Assembly (NCBI RefSeq): GCF_000420525.1
Contig: NZ_ATVC01000010.1
Span: 1-48,605 of the forward strand
DNA: 48,605 bases
From: Aquaspirillum serpens DSM 68
Lineage (GTDB): Bacteria; Pseudomonadota; Gammaproteobacteria; Burkholderiales; Aquaspirillaceae
Reading direction: 5' to 3'
Made by a program: the position numbers and the translations under genes. The notes under the pieces are model-generated. The model was not told the origin of the DNA and did no database searches. It saw only the letters and a program-made list of their open reading frames with translations. Of the stretch, positions 40,510-48,605 are shown piece by piece; positions within the stretch are counted from its first letter, which is position 1; every line of letters begins with the position of its first letter.

Positions 40510-41235
40510 TTAGCAGTGTACCAGTGTGCCTTCATCATCGCCAAGCACCACACGACGCAGACCGCCTTCTTTGAAAATGCTAAATACTTTGATATTCAGT
40601 TTTTGGTCACGGCATAACGCCAGCGCAGTAGCATCCATCACTTTCAGATTTTTGATAATCGCTTCATCAAAAGTCAGTTTTTGATAGCGAGTGGCTTCGG
40701 GGTTTTTCTTCGGATCGTCAGTGTAAACCCCATCGACTTTGGTTGCCTTTAACATCACATCGACGTTCATTTCCATCCCACGCAACGCAGCAGCGGTATC
40801 GGTGGTAAAGAACGGATTGCCCGTACCAGCAGCAAAAATCACCACTTTGCCATCTTCCAAATACTGCAATGCCTTGCTGCGAATATAGGGTTCAGCAATT
40901 TGTTGCATGGTTAAGGCCGATTGCACTCGAGCAGACATACCACGGCGGCTCATGGCATCTTTCAATGCCAGTGCATTCATAACTGTCGCCAACATCCCCA
41001 TATAATCTGCTGTTGCACGATCCATCCCAGCCGCAGTCGGCGCTACGCCACGGAAGATGTTGCCACCACCGATCACAATCGCAATTTGCACGCCGAATGC
41101 GAGCACTTCTTGAATTTGGGTCACAATTTGTTCGATGGTTTCACGGTTGATACCGTAGCTGTCATCCCCCATCAGGGCTTCGCCGGACAATTTCAGCAGG
41201 ATGCGCTGATAAGCCGGGGTGCGGGTTTCGCTCAT
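40510..41235 (-). CDS. pyrH: UMP kinase
   Basis: PyrH phosphorylates UMP to UDP in pyrimidine nucleotide synthesis. It is a hexamer of the amino-acid-kinase fold. The 241-aa product shows [13 protein letters not shown] near the N-terminus, [11 protein letters not shown], the phosphate-binding [17 protein letters not shown] and [16 protein letters not shown]. It follows tsf after a terminator and a possible promoter, and precedes frr by 41 bases. Confidence 0.98.
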   Translation of the reverse strand: MSETRTPAYQRILLKLSGEALMGDDSYGINRETIEQIVTQIQEVLAFGVQIAIVIGGGNIFRGVAPTAAGMDRATADYMGMLATVMNALALKDAMSRRGMSARVQSALTMQQIAEPYIRSKALQYLEDGKVVIFAAGTGNPFFTTDTAAALRGMEMNVDVMLKATKVDGVYTDDPKKNPEATRYQKLTFDEAIIKNLKVMDATALALCRDQKLNIKVFSIFKEGGLRRVVLGDDEGTLVHC

Positions 41236-41263
41236 GACTTAGACCTTTATAAATGCTTAAAAG

Positions 41264-41291
41264 ATAAAACAGTGACAATCGGAATTGCCAA
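41264..41291 (-). promoter_or_regulatory. Weak candidate promoter of pyrH
   Basis: On the minus strand TTGGCA (41286-41291) and TTTTAT (41264-41269) are 16 bases apart, about 30 bases before the pyrH ATG. The -10 box is poor. The strong terminator behind tsf makes some promoter here likely. Confidence 0.35.
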
Positions 41292-41349
41292 ATCAGCAAA
41301 CTTGAACAACGCAAATTTCCTCATTTGGCATACCCAATCAGTATGTTCG

Positions 41350-41381
41350 AAAAAAGGCACCTCATAACCGAGGTGCCTTTT
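41350..41381 (-). terminator. Rho-independent terminator behind tsf
   Basis: AAAAGGCACCTC (41352-41363) and GAGGTGCCTTTT (41370-41381) form a perfect 12-bp stem with a 6-base loop, followed by T residues on the minus strand. It starts 19 bases after the tsf stop and ends the rpsB-tsf unit. Confidence 0.93.
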
Positions 41382-41399
41382 CGCGTAAGAAAACAGAAA

Positions 41400-42275
41400 T
41401 TACGCTTTGCTTGCAGCAGCGGCGGCAGCAGCCACTTCAGCAGCGTAGTCTTCTTGTTTTTTCTCGATGCCTTCGCCTACAACAAACATGGTGAAGCGGT
41501 TCACTTTCGAGGATTTTTCAGCCAACAGTTTTTCTACGGTTTGGTCTGGGTTTTTCACGAAAGCTTGGCCCAACAAAGTCACTTCAGCCAAGTATTTGGT
41601 GATACGACCTTCAACCATTTTTGCCACGATATCAGCAGGCTTGCCAGACTCAGCCGCTTGTGCGGTGTAGATACGGCGTTCGGATTCTAAGGTTTCAGCA
41701 GGTACTTCGTCTTTCGACACACAAATTGGCTTAGAAGCAGCGATATGCATCGCGATATCTTTACCCACTTGCTCATCAGCACCGTCGAAGTCAACCAACA
41801 CGCCAATTTTCGAGCCATGCAAGTATGCAGCCAATTTGCCGGCGGTTTCGTAACGCACAAAGCGACGAACAGAGATGTTCTCGCCCAATTTAGCGATCAC
41901 GGCTTTACGTTCAGCTTCTAAAGCGCCATCGTTGGCGGCCATCAGCGCTTCAACGTCAGCTGGGTTTACCGCCAACACGGCTTTAGCGGCAGCGTTAGCA
42001 AAAGCCAAGAAGCTGTCATCTTTTGCCACGAAGTCGGTTTCGCAGTTGACTTCTAACAACACGCCATTTTGGCCGTCGATCAAGTTAGCAATCACGCCTT
42101 CGGCAGCAGTACGGCCAGCCAATTTACCTGCTTTCGCACCCGATTTAATACGCAGGATTTCTTCAGCTTTTTTGATATCGCCTTCTGCTTCAACCAAGGC
42201 TTTTTTGCATTCCATCATGCCCAGACCGGTTGCGGCACGCAGATCGGCCACCATTTTTGCGCTAATTTCAGCCAT
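41400..42275 (-). CDS. tsf: Translation elongation factor Ts
   Basis: EF-Ts exchanges GDP for GTP on EF-Tu. The 291-aa product has the UBA-like N-terminal domain ([26 protein letters not shown]), the core motif [14 protein letters not shown] (about 78-91), a dimerisation/coiled-coil region and the C-terminal module. The gene follows rpsB, with an intercistronic hairpin between them, and ends at a strong terminator. Confidence 0.98.
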   Translation of the reverse strand: MAEISAKMVADLRAATGLGMMECKKALVEAEGDIKKAEEILRIKSGAKAGKLAGRTAAEGVIANLIDGQNGVLLEVNCETDFVAKDDSFLAFANAAAKAVLAVNPADVEALMAANDGALEAERKAVIAKLGENISVRRFVRYETAGKLAAYLHGSKIGVLVDFDGADEQVGKDIAMHIAASKPICVSKDEVPAETLESERRIYTAQAAESGKPADIVAKMVEGRITKYLAEVTLLGQAFVKNPDQTVEKLLAEKSSKVNRFTMFVVGEGIEKKQEDYAAEVAAAAAAASKA

Positions 42276-42380
42276 TGAATGACTCCTGAATAAATAGAAT
42301 TACGGTTGTGAAGCCACAGCCGTCAAAGATACGATTTTGGCGATTACCGTTTGATGACAAGCGGCAATGACGCCACATTC

Positions 42381-42406
42381 AAAAAAAGGGGCATACGCCC
42401 CTTTTT
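42381..42406 (-). terminator. Intercistronic terminator/attenuator between rpsB and tsf
   Basis: GGGGC (42388-42392) and GCCCC (42397-42401) with flanking A5/T5 arms form a short stem. On the minus strand a run of seven T residues follows. It lies 22 bases after the rpsB stop. In many bacteria a partial terminator here lowers tsf expression relative to rpsB. Confidence 0.75.
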
Positions 42407-42427
42407 GCTTAGACTGTCTCGAGCAAA

Positions 42428-43165
42428 TTACTCAGCAGCGGCAGCTTGTGCTTCAGCAGCAGCGGCAACCACTTCTTGCAGCGATTGTGCTTTGCCTTCC
42501 AACACGGCATCAGCGATACCACGAGCGTACAGACGAATTGCGCGAGCAGAGTCGTCGTTACCAGGGATCACATAGTTCACGCCGTCTGGAGTGTTGTTGG
42601 TATCCACCACGCCAATCACTGGAATACCCAGTTTTTGTGCTTCGCTCACTGCGCCTTTTTGGTAGCCAGTGTCGATAATGAAGATTGCGTCAGGCAAACC
42701 TTTCATTTCGCGGATACCGCCCAAGCTGCGGTCGAGTTTTTCGACTTCGCGTTGCAGATCCAACATTTCTTTCTTGTTGTAACCAGCATCAGCATTGGTC
42801 AACAAAGCTTGTTTGTCTTCCAGACGCTTGATCGATTGTTTGACGGTTTTGAAGTTAGTCAACATACCGCCCAACCAGCGTTGGTCAACGTAAGGCATAC
42901 CAGCGCGTGCGGCTTCTTCGCGCACGATGTCACGAGCTTGACGCTTTGTACCCACGAACAACACGGTACCTTTGTTTGCAGTCAAACGACGCACATAGTT
43001 TTGTGCTTCGAGGAACAAAGGCAGGGTTTTTTCGAGGTTGATGATATGAATCTTGTTGCGGCTGCCAAAAATGTACTGAGACATTTTTGGGTTCCAGAAG
43101 CGAGTTTGGTGACCAAAGTGCACGCCAGCTTCGAGCATTTGGCGCATAGTAACTTGAGTGGACAT
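42428..43165 (-). CDS. rpsB: 30S ribosomal protein S2
   Basis: S2 binds late to the small subunit next to S1. The 245-aa product shows the family start [24 protein letters not shown], then [41 protein letters not shown] and the C-terminal [27 protein letters not shown]. An Ala-rich tail ends it. AGGA precedes the ATG. It is transcribed from the promoter at 43276-43305 through a hairpin-rich leader. Confidence 0.98.
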   Translation of the reverse strand: MSTQVTMRQMLEAGVHFGHQTRFWNPKMSQYIFGSRNKIHIINLEKTLPLFLEAQNYVRRLTANKGTVLFVGTKRQARDIVREEAARAGMPYVDQRWLGGMLTNFKTVKQSIKRLEDKQALLTNADAGYNKKEMLDLQREVEKLDRSLGGIREMKGLPDAIFIIDTGYQKGAVSEAQKLGIPVIGVVDTNNTPDGVNYVIPGNDDSARAIRLYARGIADAVLEGKAQSLQEVVAAAAEAQAAAAE

Positions 43166-43275
43166 CAGTAATTCCTGAAAATCAAAGGGTTATTCCGCCA
43201 TTCGCGCGGTTGACCTAAAGGCACCCTTTGGCGCGAATGTGAGTAATACGCGCTAACTCATTAGCGCGGCGCGAG
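43166..43275 (-). promoter_or_regulatory. Structured leader of rpsB
   Basis: Two perfect 8-bp stems fill the leader: CGCGCTAA/TTAGCGCG (43249-43256 with 43261-43268), and ATTCGCGC/GCGCGAAT (43200-43207 with 43231-43238). Structured rpsB leaders bound by S2 are known in gammaproteobacteria. A comparable feedback role here is an inference from position and structure. Confidence 0.5.
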
Positions 43276-43305
43276 AGGATAGCACAGAAGGCACAACCGC
43301 TTCAA
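43276..43305 (-). promoter_or_regulatory. Promoter of rpsB-tsf
   Basis: On the minus strand TTGAAG (43300-43305) and TATCCT (43276-43281) are separated by 18 bases. GC-rich sequence follows at the expected start, like the discriminators of growth-rate-controlled ribosomal promoters. Transcription would begin just ahead of the first leader hairpin. Confidence 0.6.
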
Positions 43306-43312
43306 TGTAAAA

Positions 43313-45793
43313 CTAACGCGGTGGTAACGGCAAAATGGCACTGCCGTCATACACCAGCAAAGCAAACAGCTGTTCGCTTAGCCCACGTAACTGTTGCAAC
43401 TGAGCACCATCCGTAGGCATGTCTTGCTGTTGTTGGCCGAGTAATTGGCGTGCTAATTGATGAGTTTCGCGATGTAAGCGGTCTATTTCAGCAAACAATG
43501 CCGGCGAACCATAGCGGGTTAAATCTTCTTGCAACAGCCATTGACCAAAACGGCATTGCGTTTCATCTAATGCAGGTAAAGGTATGGCAGAAGGGGCGGA
43601 TGAGAGGTGTGATTCAATCGTACGAATCCACGCCCGATGTTCTACCGCTGCAAACAATAATGGCAATAGATCACGGCTGGCCCGCGAAAGACTGCGCCAG
43701 CGCACGGGCGGCTGCCAAGTTGCCAACCACGCCGCCACCTGTTCCGCCGGCATGGGATGTGCAATAGCAAACCCCTGCGCCAACTCACATCCTAAACGTA
43801 ATAGAAAATTACCTTGCTCTTCTGACTCCACGCCCTCTGCCACCACACGGCAGCGGAAAGCATGAGCCAGCCCTAACACGCCCTCGAGCATCGCCAAATC
43901 ATCAGGGTCGTTCAACATATTGCCAACAAAACGATGATCAATTTTAAGCTGACTGGCGGACAGACGGCGGATATAGTCAAGCGAACTATAACCAGTGCCA
44001 AAATCATCCAATGCCACAGCCACCCCCAAGGCATTGCAGGTGCGAATCGCCTCCGATGTCGCCGCCATATCATCGAGTGCGCTGGTTTCTATGATTTCTA
44101 AACACAGACTAAAACGCGGTAATTCGGGGTAACGCGCCAGCACTTCACCCAAAAATGGCAGAAATGCAGACGATTGAAATTGTCGAGCACTCAGATTGAC
44201 ACTGACAGAAATCGATAAACCTTGCGTTTGCCATTGCAACATTTGTTGTAGCGCGGAATGCACCACCCATTCACCCAGCTGCAAACACAACTTATCATTA
44301 TCTAAAATAGGTAGAAAATCTCGCGGTAAAACAACCGTGTCTGAATCGGGCTGCCAGCGCAACAGTGCCTCAACCGCCATCAGTTCACCCGTGCGCATAT
44401 TGACTTGTGGCTGATATAACAAGAAAAATTCGCCCAAAGTAAACGCTTGGTGCAAACGTTCTAAGCGTTGGTGTAACTCACGCGCCCGTTTGTCTTCTTC
44501 GGGATCAAAAAAACGATAGCGATTCTTACCGCTTTGTTTCGCACGATACATCGCTTGATCGGCTTGGCGGAGTAGAAAATCGGCATCAACCGCGCCATGC
44601 ACAGGATAGAGGGCAACCCCAATGCTGGCCGACACTTGCAGCTGTGCATCACTAAATGCCACCGGCTGTGCTGCCGCCCCTAACAGACGATCAAGTAAGA
44701 TGATCGTATCAGCGTGTTCCGATAGATCGGTGACCACCGCCACGAATTCATCACCACCTAACCGTGCGACGGTATCGGTCTCGCGTAAGGCTTGCCGCAT
44801 TCGCCGCGCCACAGTGGTCAACAGCACGTCACCTGCTTGATGACCATAGGTGTCATTCACCGCCTTGAAGCCATCCAAATCAATATAAATCAAGGCAATT
44901 TTGCTATTTTGGCGATGGGTATGACGCATTTCTTGGCTCAGACGATCAGCCAACAAAGCGCGGTTTGGCAAACCCGTCAAGGCATCAAAATGGGCCAGTC
45001 GTTCTAGTTGTTGTTGTTGCTGTTTTTGTAGCGTGATATCCGTAAAGAAACAGACATAATGAGAAATCACCCCACGACCATCGTAAACCGCACTGATCAT
45101 CAACTGGGCAATAAACAATTCACCATTCTTACGCTGATTCCACACCTCACCCTGCCATTGCCCCTGCTGTTGGAGATATGACCATAGATTGTCATCAAAA
45201 GCGGCTTGATGCTGCGGCGCATTCAATAAATAGGAAGGTTGATTGAGTAGCTCATCGCGGGGATAACCAGTCATATCACTCAAAGCCGCATTACATTCGA
45301 TGATATGACCATCCGGCGCGGTAATCATGATGCCTTCAGAGGCGTGGGTAAACACCGTCGCGGCAAGGCGCGCATCCGCTTCACGATCATGCCGTAGGAT
45401 GGCATAGCGGATGGCTTTTCTGACGTTACTGCCATCGGTGCCTTTACTGAGAAAATCCTCTGCGCCGGCGGCAATCGCTGTTTGAATGGTTTCGTGCTGG
45501 TCCAATCCCGTTAGCACCACAATCGGCGCATCAGGTAATAATTTACGGCAGCTAGCGACCGTTGAGATGCCAAAAGAATCTGGCAAATTAAGGTCGAGCA
45601 ATACCACGTCGGGGTGAATCCCTTGGTGGATTTTGCGTTCAGCCGCCGCCAGACTTTCGACAATATGAACATCAAATGCGGTTGGACTGCGCTCTAAAAG
45701 CTGCCATCGAATCAGTTGTGCATCACCAGGATCATCCTCGATCACAAGCACAACAGGACAAGCGGCGGGTGTGCTGGTAGGATCGGGATACAT
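43313..45793 (-). CDS. Response regulator with PAS, GGDEF, EAL and a C-terminal CZB-like domain
   Basis: This is a bifunctional-type cyclic-di-GMP enzyme of 826 aa. Order: receiver domain (about 14-130, acidic pair ED-D at 19-21, phosphoacceptor Asp67), PAS (about 145-260), diguanylate cyclase with intact GGDEF (346-350) and an inhibitory-site RxxD five residues before it, phosphodiesterase with EALLRW (475-480), ETSAL, LDDFGTGYSS and LKIDHRFV. The last 120 residues have H..W, CRFGQW and HRETH spaced like a CZB zinc-binding domain. Both catalytic signatures are intact. The gene lies 52 bases behind a histidine kinase without its own receiver, so phosphorylation by it is likely. AGGA marks the start. 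Confidence 0.93.
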   Translation of the reverse strand: MYPDPTSTPAACPVVLVIEDDPGDAQLIRWQLLERSPTAFDVHIVESLAAAERKIHQGIHPDVVLLDLNLPDSFGISTVASCRKLLPDAPIVVLTGLDQHETIQTAIAAGAEDFLSKGTDGSNVRKAIRYAILRHDREADARLAATVFTHASEGIMITAPDGHIIECNAALSDMTGYPRDELLNQPSYLLNAPQHQAAFDDNLWSYLQQQGQWQGEVWNQRKNGELFIAQLMISAVYDGRGVISHYVCFFTDITLQKQQQQQLERLAHFDALTGLPNRALLADRLSQEMRHTHRQNSKIALIYIDLDGFKAVNDTYGHQAGDVLLTTVARRMRQALRETDTVARLGGDEFVAVVTDLSEHADTIILLDRLLGAAAQPVAFSDAQLQVSASIGVALYPVHGAVDADFLLRQADQAMYRAKQSGKNRYRFFDPEEDKRARELHQRLERLHQAFTLGEFFLLYQPQVNMRTGELMAVEALLRWQPDSDTVVLPRDFLPILDNDKLCLQLGEWVVHSALQQMLQWQTQGLSISVSVNLSARQFQSSAFLPFLGEVLARYPELPRFSLCLEIIETSALDDMAATSEAIRTCNALGVAVALDDFGTGYSSLDYIRRLSASQLKIDHRFVGNMLNDPDDLAMLEGVLGLAHAFRCRVVAEGVESEEQGNFLLRLGCELAQGFAIAHPMPAEQVAAWLATWQPPVRWRSLSRASRDLLPLLFAAVEHRAWIRTIESHLSSAPSAIPLPALDETQCRFGQWLLQEDLTRYGSPALFAEIDRLHRETHQLARQLLGQQQQDMPTDGAQLQQLRGLSEQLFALLVYDGSAILPLPPR

Positions 45794-45845
45794 GGATTTT
45801 TCCTATGTGAAGAACAAGAAAGACTGAAAGCATATCAAATTTTCA

Positions 45846-48215
45846 TCAAGCAACCAAAGCATCTATTGCTATTTCTGGTTGAGCTTGCCATTTTGGCAAC
45901 GAAAAATAAAACATACTGCCACACCCTTCGCCAGCAGATTCAATCCAAATTTTTCCACCATGTCGCTCAACGATTTTACGGCACACCGCCAGCCCCACCC
46001 CGCTGCCCTCATATTCATTACGAGTATGCAAACGCTGAAAGACTTTGAACAAACGGTGGAATTGGTTTGGCGCAACACCAATCCCATTATCTTTGACACA
46101 AAATAACCACCCTTCCTCATCCTTCGCTTCTACGGTGATGACGATATGGGGGGTGCGATCTCGTGCGCGATATTTGATTGCGTTACCAATTAAATTTTGA
46201 AATAAACGGGTCAGTTCATCACGAGAGACGTGTAATTGTGGCCACTCGCCAAGGATGTCGATGTGCGCTTGTGCTTCATGAATCGCTGGCGACAAAAAAT
46301 GCAACGCTTCATCAAGAGGTTCACGACTGTCCACTACGGCCAAAGGTGACCCTTTGCGCCCAACCCGAGAGTATTCCAACAACGACACCAACATCTGATC
46401 CATACGCAATGCACCATCACGAACAAAGAATATCATCTGTTGTGTATCGGTGTTGAGATGTTGTGCCAAACTTTGTTCCAACAGTTGCACATAGCTGCTG
46501 ATCATTCGCAGGGGTTGGCGTAGATCATGCGAAGCAACATAGGCAAACTGTTCTAATTCGGCATTGGAACGAGCCAGTTCCTCGCGTTGCAGCGCCAATA
46601 AACGTTCAGTTTCTTTACGTTGCGTGATGTCGCGATAAATCGTCAAGAAGTGAGGTTGATCTTCTAATTCCACCCGCTGCACTGTGACATGGACAGTGAT
46701 CACACTGCCATCTTGCTTGCGGTGTAGCGTTTCAAAATCGTCATAACCCTCGGTTAACAGATGCTCGAAACGAGCGGTGGTTTGCTCTGGATGTTCATAA
46801 GCGTCGTATGCCGGAATCGGCAAAAGCGCGAAATCGTCTGCGCTATAACCGAGTTGTTGATGGGCAGCAGGATTGAATTGCACAGGTAAAGCGGTTTCAG
46901 GGTCAATCAATACCACCCCATCTGGCAACATCTCAAACAGACTGCGCATCCGAACGTCGCTACTACGCAAAGCGAATTCAGCCTGTTTACGCCGGCTAAT
47001 ATCCGTATGTGTCCCAGCCATCCATAACGGTTGACCATTTTCGTCACGCGAGACCACTTTACCTCGGTCTAACACCCATACCCAGTGCCCCTCACGATGG
47101 CGCATGCGAACTTCGGCCTCATAACAGTCCACCTCACCTGCAAAATGGGCTTGGAGCAACGATTCTGAGGCAGCAAAATCTTCAGGATGCGTAAAATGCA
47201 ACCAAGTATTGATGCTAATAGGTTGTAACTCGTCAAGGCGATAACCAATAATTTCGGCCCAACGCTCATTAAAACGGGTCTCACCCGAAGGAATGTGCCA
47301 TTCCCATGTCCCAACACTGGTACCCCATAAGATATTGCTTAGACGCTGGCGTTCTTGTTCAAGATGCTGTTCCAGCGTTTTGAGATGAGTTTGATCAAAC
47401 AAATAGCCACGGATATGCAACAACTCACCCTTATCATCAAACACTAAACGAGTGAAATCGTAATACCAGCGATAGTCACCGTCTTTATGTCGGATCCGAT
47501 AGCTCTGTTCAAAATGTGGGGTCTTGGACGCAATATAATTCGCCACTTCGGCAGTAATACGCGATTGATCTTCGGGATAAATTAAATCGAAGAAATGAAA
47601 GGTATCTGCGAACACTTCATGTTTTTGATATCCCAACACCGCCGCTACATTGTCTGAAACATGGCGCAATGGCCAACCACGCGAAGGCAACCAACTCATC
47701 ACCATCACAGGGCCGGAAGAAAACAATTTCAGTTCTTCTTCTAGGTGTTGTTGGGCAATTTTGCGTAAACCAATGTCGTGCCATGTCACCAACATGCACT
47801 CTTGACCATCGGTAGAAAAATAAGACAGTGAGACTTCAGCAAAAAATAGGCTGCCGTCGGCACGAACATGAGTCCATTCGAAGCGTTGTTGCTGTTGACC
47901 TTCGCTTAATAACTGCATCAGGTCATTGGCTTTTTGTTCAGATAACTCACCGTCTGGCTGATACGGGGGAGACAGTTCAGCGGGTGTTTTGCCAACGACA
48001 GCAGAGTTGTCGACATAGCCTAAGATATTCAGCGCAATTGGGTTGCAATCGACAAATCGGCCTTGCCGAATAACAAGCGCAGGTTCGGGGAAATGATGTA
48101 GTACCGAGCGGAGGTAGTGATACTTTTTTTGACTCGTTTGCCATTGCCACCAAAGCACAGCGCAAAGGCAGAGCAGCAAGAAAGTGATCAACCATGGAAA
48201 CAAAGGTGAAGCCAT
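45846..48215 (-). CDS. Multi-PAS sensor histidine kinase (possibly phase-variable)
   Basis: From ATG 48215 the product is 789 aa. One membrane helix (about 7-24) comes first, then four PAS-type domains (about 35-150, 160-285, 300-420, 430-545). A HisKA domain has ASHDLRQPLR with His563, and a HATPase domain has NLIGNAIKYRA, VKDNGIGV and GSGVGLAVCRKIVERHGGK. The H-box resembles phytochrome-type kinases. There is no receiver domain; the next gene provides one. The frame stays open upstream through 14 heptamer repeats. ATG 48215 has only a weak ribosome site, whereas a well-placed ATG at 48406 is out of frame at this repeat number. Translation may thus depend on repeat slippage. The two starts would differ by an N-terminal extension with a signal-peptide-like stretch. 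Confidence 0.9.
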   Translation of the reverse strand: MASPLFPWLITFLLLCLCAVLWWQWQTSQKKYHYLRSVLHHFPEPALVIRQGRFVDCNPIALNILGYVDNSAVVGKTPAELSPPYQPDGELSEQKANDLMQLLSEGQQQQRFEWTHVRADGSLFFAEVSLSYFSTDGQECMLVTWHDIGLRKIAQQHLEEELKLFSSGPVMVMSWLPSRGWPLRHVSDNVAAVLGYQKHEVFADTFHFFDLIYPEDQSRITAEVANYIASKTPHFEQSYRIRHKDGDYRWYYDFTRLVFDDKGELLHIRGYLFDQTHLKTLEQHLEQERQRLSNILWGTSVGTWEWHIPSGETRFNERWAEIIGYRLDELQPISINTWLHFTHPEDFAASESLLQAHFAGEVDCYEAEVRMRHREGHWVWVLDRGKVVSRDENGQPLWMAGTHTDISRRKQAEFALRSSDVRMRSLFEMLPDGVVLIDPETALPVQFNPAAHQQLGYSADDFALLPIPAYDAYEHPEQTTARFEHLLTEGYDDFETLHRKQDGSVITVHVTVQRVELEDQPHFLTIYRDITQRKETERLLALQREELARSNAELEQFAYVASHDLRQPLRMISSYVQLLEQSLAQHLNTDTQQMIFFVRDGALRMDQMLVSLLEYSRVGRKGSPLAVVDSREPLDEALHFLSPAIHEAQAHIDILGEWPQLHVSRDELTRLFQNLIGNAIKYRARDRTPHIVITVEAKDEEGWLFCVKDNGIGVAPNQFHRLFKVFQRLHTRNEYEGSGVGLAVCRKIVERHGGKIWIESAGEGCGSMFYFSLPKWQAQPEIAIDALVA

Positions 48216-48277
48216 GATGACAGACTCTGAATAAGGTCGAATACTTGCCACCGCACTAGTACTTGCGACAGCACCCG

Positions 48278-48406
48278 TTAACAACAGACAAATCTGTCTC
48301 CAGACACGAGACACGAGACACGAGACACGAGACACGAGACACGAGACACGAGACACGAGACACGAGACACGAGACACGAGACACGAGACACGAGACACGA
48401 GATCAT
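48278..48406 (-). other. Short frame from the upstream ATG through the repeat tract (out of phase with the kinase)
   Basis: ATG at 48406 has AGGGA eight bases ahead and lies about 28 bases after the predicted transcription start. It enters the heptamer tract, reads repeating SCLVSRV, and stops at TAA 48280-48278 after 42 codons. One more or two fewer 7-base units would join this ATG in frame to the kinase. The repeat has no stop in any frame, so the fusion would be uninterrupted. Confidence 0.6.
48302..48402. repeat. Heptanucleotide tandem repeat, 14 perfect copies
   Basis: The 7-base unit AGACACG (CGTGTCT on the minus strand) is repeated 14 times without a single mismatch from 48302 to 48399, with three further matching bases. 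Perfect tracts whose unit is not a multiple of three are typical slippage sites. It lies at the 5' end of the kinase gene. It has no spacers and is not a CRISPR array. Confidence 0.97.
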
Positions 48407-48440
48407 GATGTTTATCCCTGTCTAAAGGTTGACAAGAACA

Positions 48441-48470
48441 ATTATATCACGAGCGAATATTTTTTGTTTA
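48441..48470 (-). promoter_or_regulatory. Extended -10 promoter of the kinase-regulator pair
   Basis: On the minus strand TATAAT (48441-48446) is preceded by TG one base away (48448-48449), a perfect extended -10. TAAACA at 48465-48470 gives a partial -35 with an 18-base spacer. Transcription would start near 48434, leaving a leader of about 28 bases before the ATG at 48406. Confidence 0.7.
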
Positions 48471-48498
48471 AATTTTACAAAAAAATCATTTATATCAA

Positions 48499-48605
48499 TT
48501 AATACAAATTCTCGACCACTAATAACCATGGACGACCGCCCGCTTCGAGCTGAATCTTGCCATTTTCATCTAATTGCACACGAATCTTTGTCACCGAATT
48601 GCGCA
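48499..48605 (-). CDS. C-terminal end of an unrecognised gene (runs off the right edge)
   Basis: The minus strand reads 34 codons, RNSVTKIRVQLDENGKIQLE then AGGRPWLLVVENLY, to a TAA at 48499-48501. The balanced amino-acid pattern with alternating hydrophobic strands looks like real coding sequence, unlike the AT-rich spacer after it. I do not recognise the family. No hairpin terminator separates it from the promoter at 48441-48470. Confidence 0.6.
   Translation of the reverse strand, partial: RNSVTKIRVQLDENGKIQLEAGGRPWLLVVENLY

Noticed and set aside
48302-48402. CRISPR-like array
   Set aside because: The unit is only 7 bases, contiguous and without spacers, so it is a simple-sequence repeat.
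48263-48502. Plus-strand open frame through the heptamer repeat (RHETRDT repeats)
   Set aside because: The repeat is stop-free in every frame on both strands, so an open frame is automatic. No plus-strand promoter or ribosome site supports it, and the minus-strand signals are strong.

Overview
The window is chromosomal core-genome sequence from a Gram-negative proteobacterium, most likely a betaproteobacterium close to the Neisseriales. Reasons: the unit thrS-infC-rpmI-rplT-pheS-pheT-ihfA-merR, an IF3 that starts at AUC and opens IAQERE, a MutL with the metal-binding endonuclease motif, a ccoNOQP cbb3 oxidase operon, and the unbroken envelope run rpsB-tsf-pyrH-frr-uppS-cdsA-dxr-rseP-bamA-skp-lpxD-fabZ-lpxA-lpxB-rnhB. 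The exact genus cannot be fixed by eye.

Layout. (1) 1-530: N-terminal part of an IS200/IS605 TnpB on the minus strand, then a strongly structured non-coding stretch and a promoter for uvrB. (2) 531-12576: uvrB (+) meets tex (-) tail to tail. A long minus-strand series for translation and nucleoid function follows, read from the right: tRNA-Val, a thrS leader, thrS, infC, rpmI, rplT, pheS, pheT, ihfA and a small MerR-like gene. (3) 12704-19793 (+): tgt, yajC, secD, secF, a dedA-family gene and mutL. (4) 19752-24260 (-): an alpha/beta hydrolase overlapping the mutL end, and ccoNOQP with an FNR-type site. (5) 24289-28822 (+): an M61 peptidase and pepN. (6) 28826-43305 (-): the lipid A, outer-membrane assembly, isoprenoid, phospholipid and translation genes, starting from an rpsB promoter and leader. 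(7) 43313-48449 (-): a multi-PAS histidine kinase and a REC-PAS-GGDEF-EAL-CZB protein, which look like a two-component cyclic-di-GMP switch. (8) A C-terminal fragment of another minus-strand gene at the right edge.

Two regulatory arrangements stand out. First, the kinase gene is preceded by an extended -10 promoter, a Shine-Dalgarno site and an ATG that lead straight into 14 tandem copies of a 7-bp unit. With 14 copies that ATG is out of frame with the kinase and runs into a stop after 42 codons. With 15 or 12 copies it would be fused in frame. This is the architecture of a phase-variable gene and would put c-di-GMP signalling under a stochastic switch. Second, between tRNA-Val and thrS lies a 10-residue leader peptide, MAVRTTTTHP, with four consecutive Thr codons. 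A 10-bp inverted repeat and a strong terminator accompany it, as expected for Thr-responsive transcription attenuation of threonyl-tRNA synthetase.

Most genes are single-copy housekeeping genes with intact motifs. Several starts are non-ATG: infC AUC, uppS UUG, secF GUG and probably dxr GUG.
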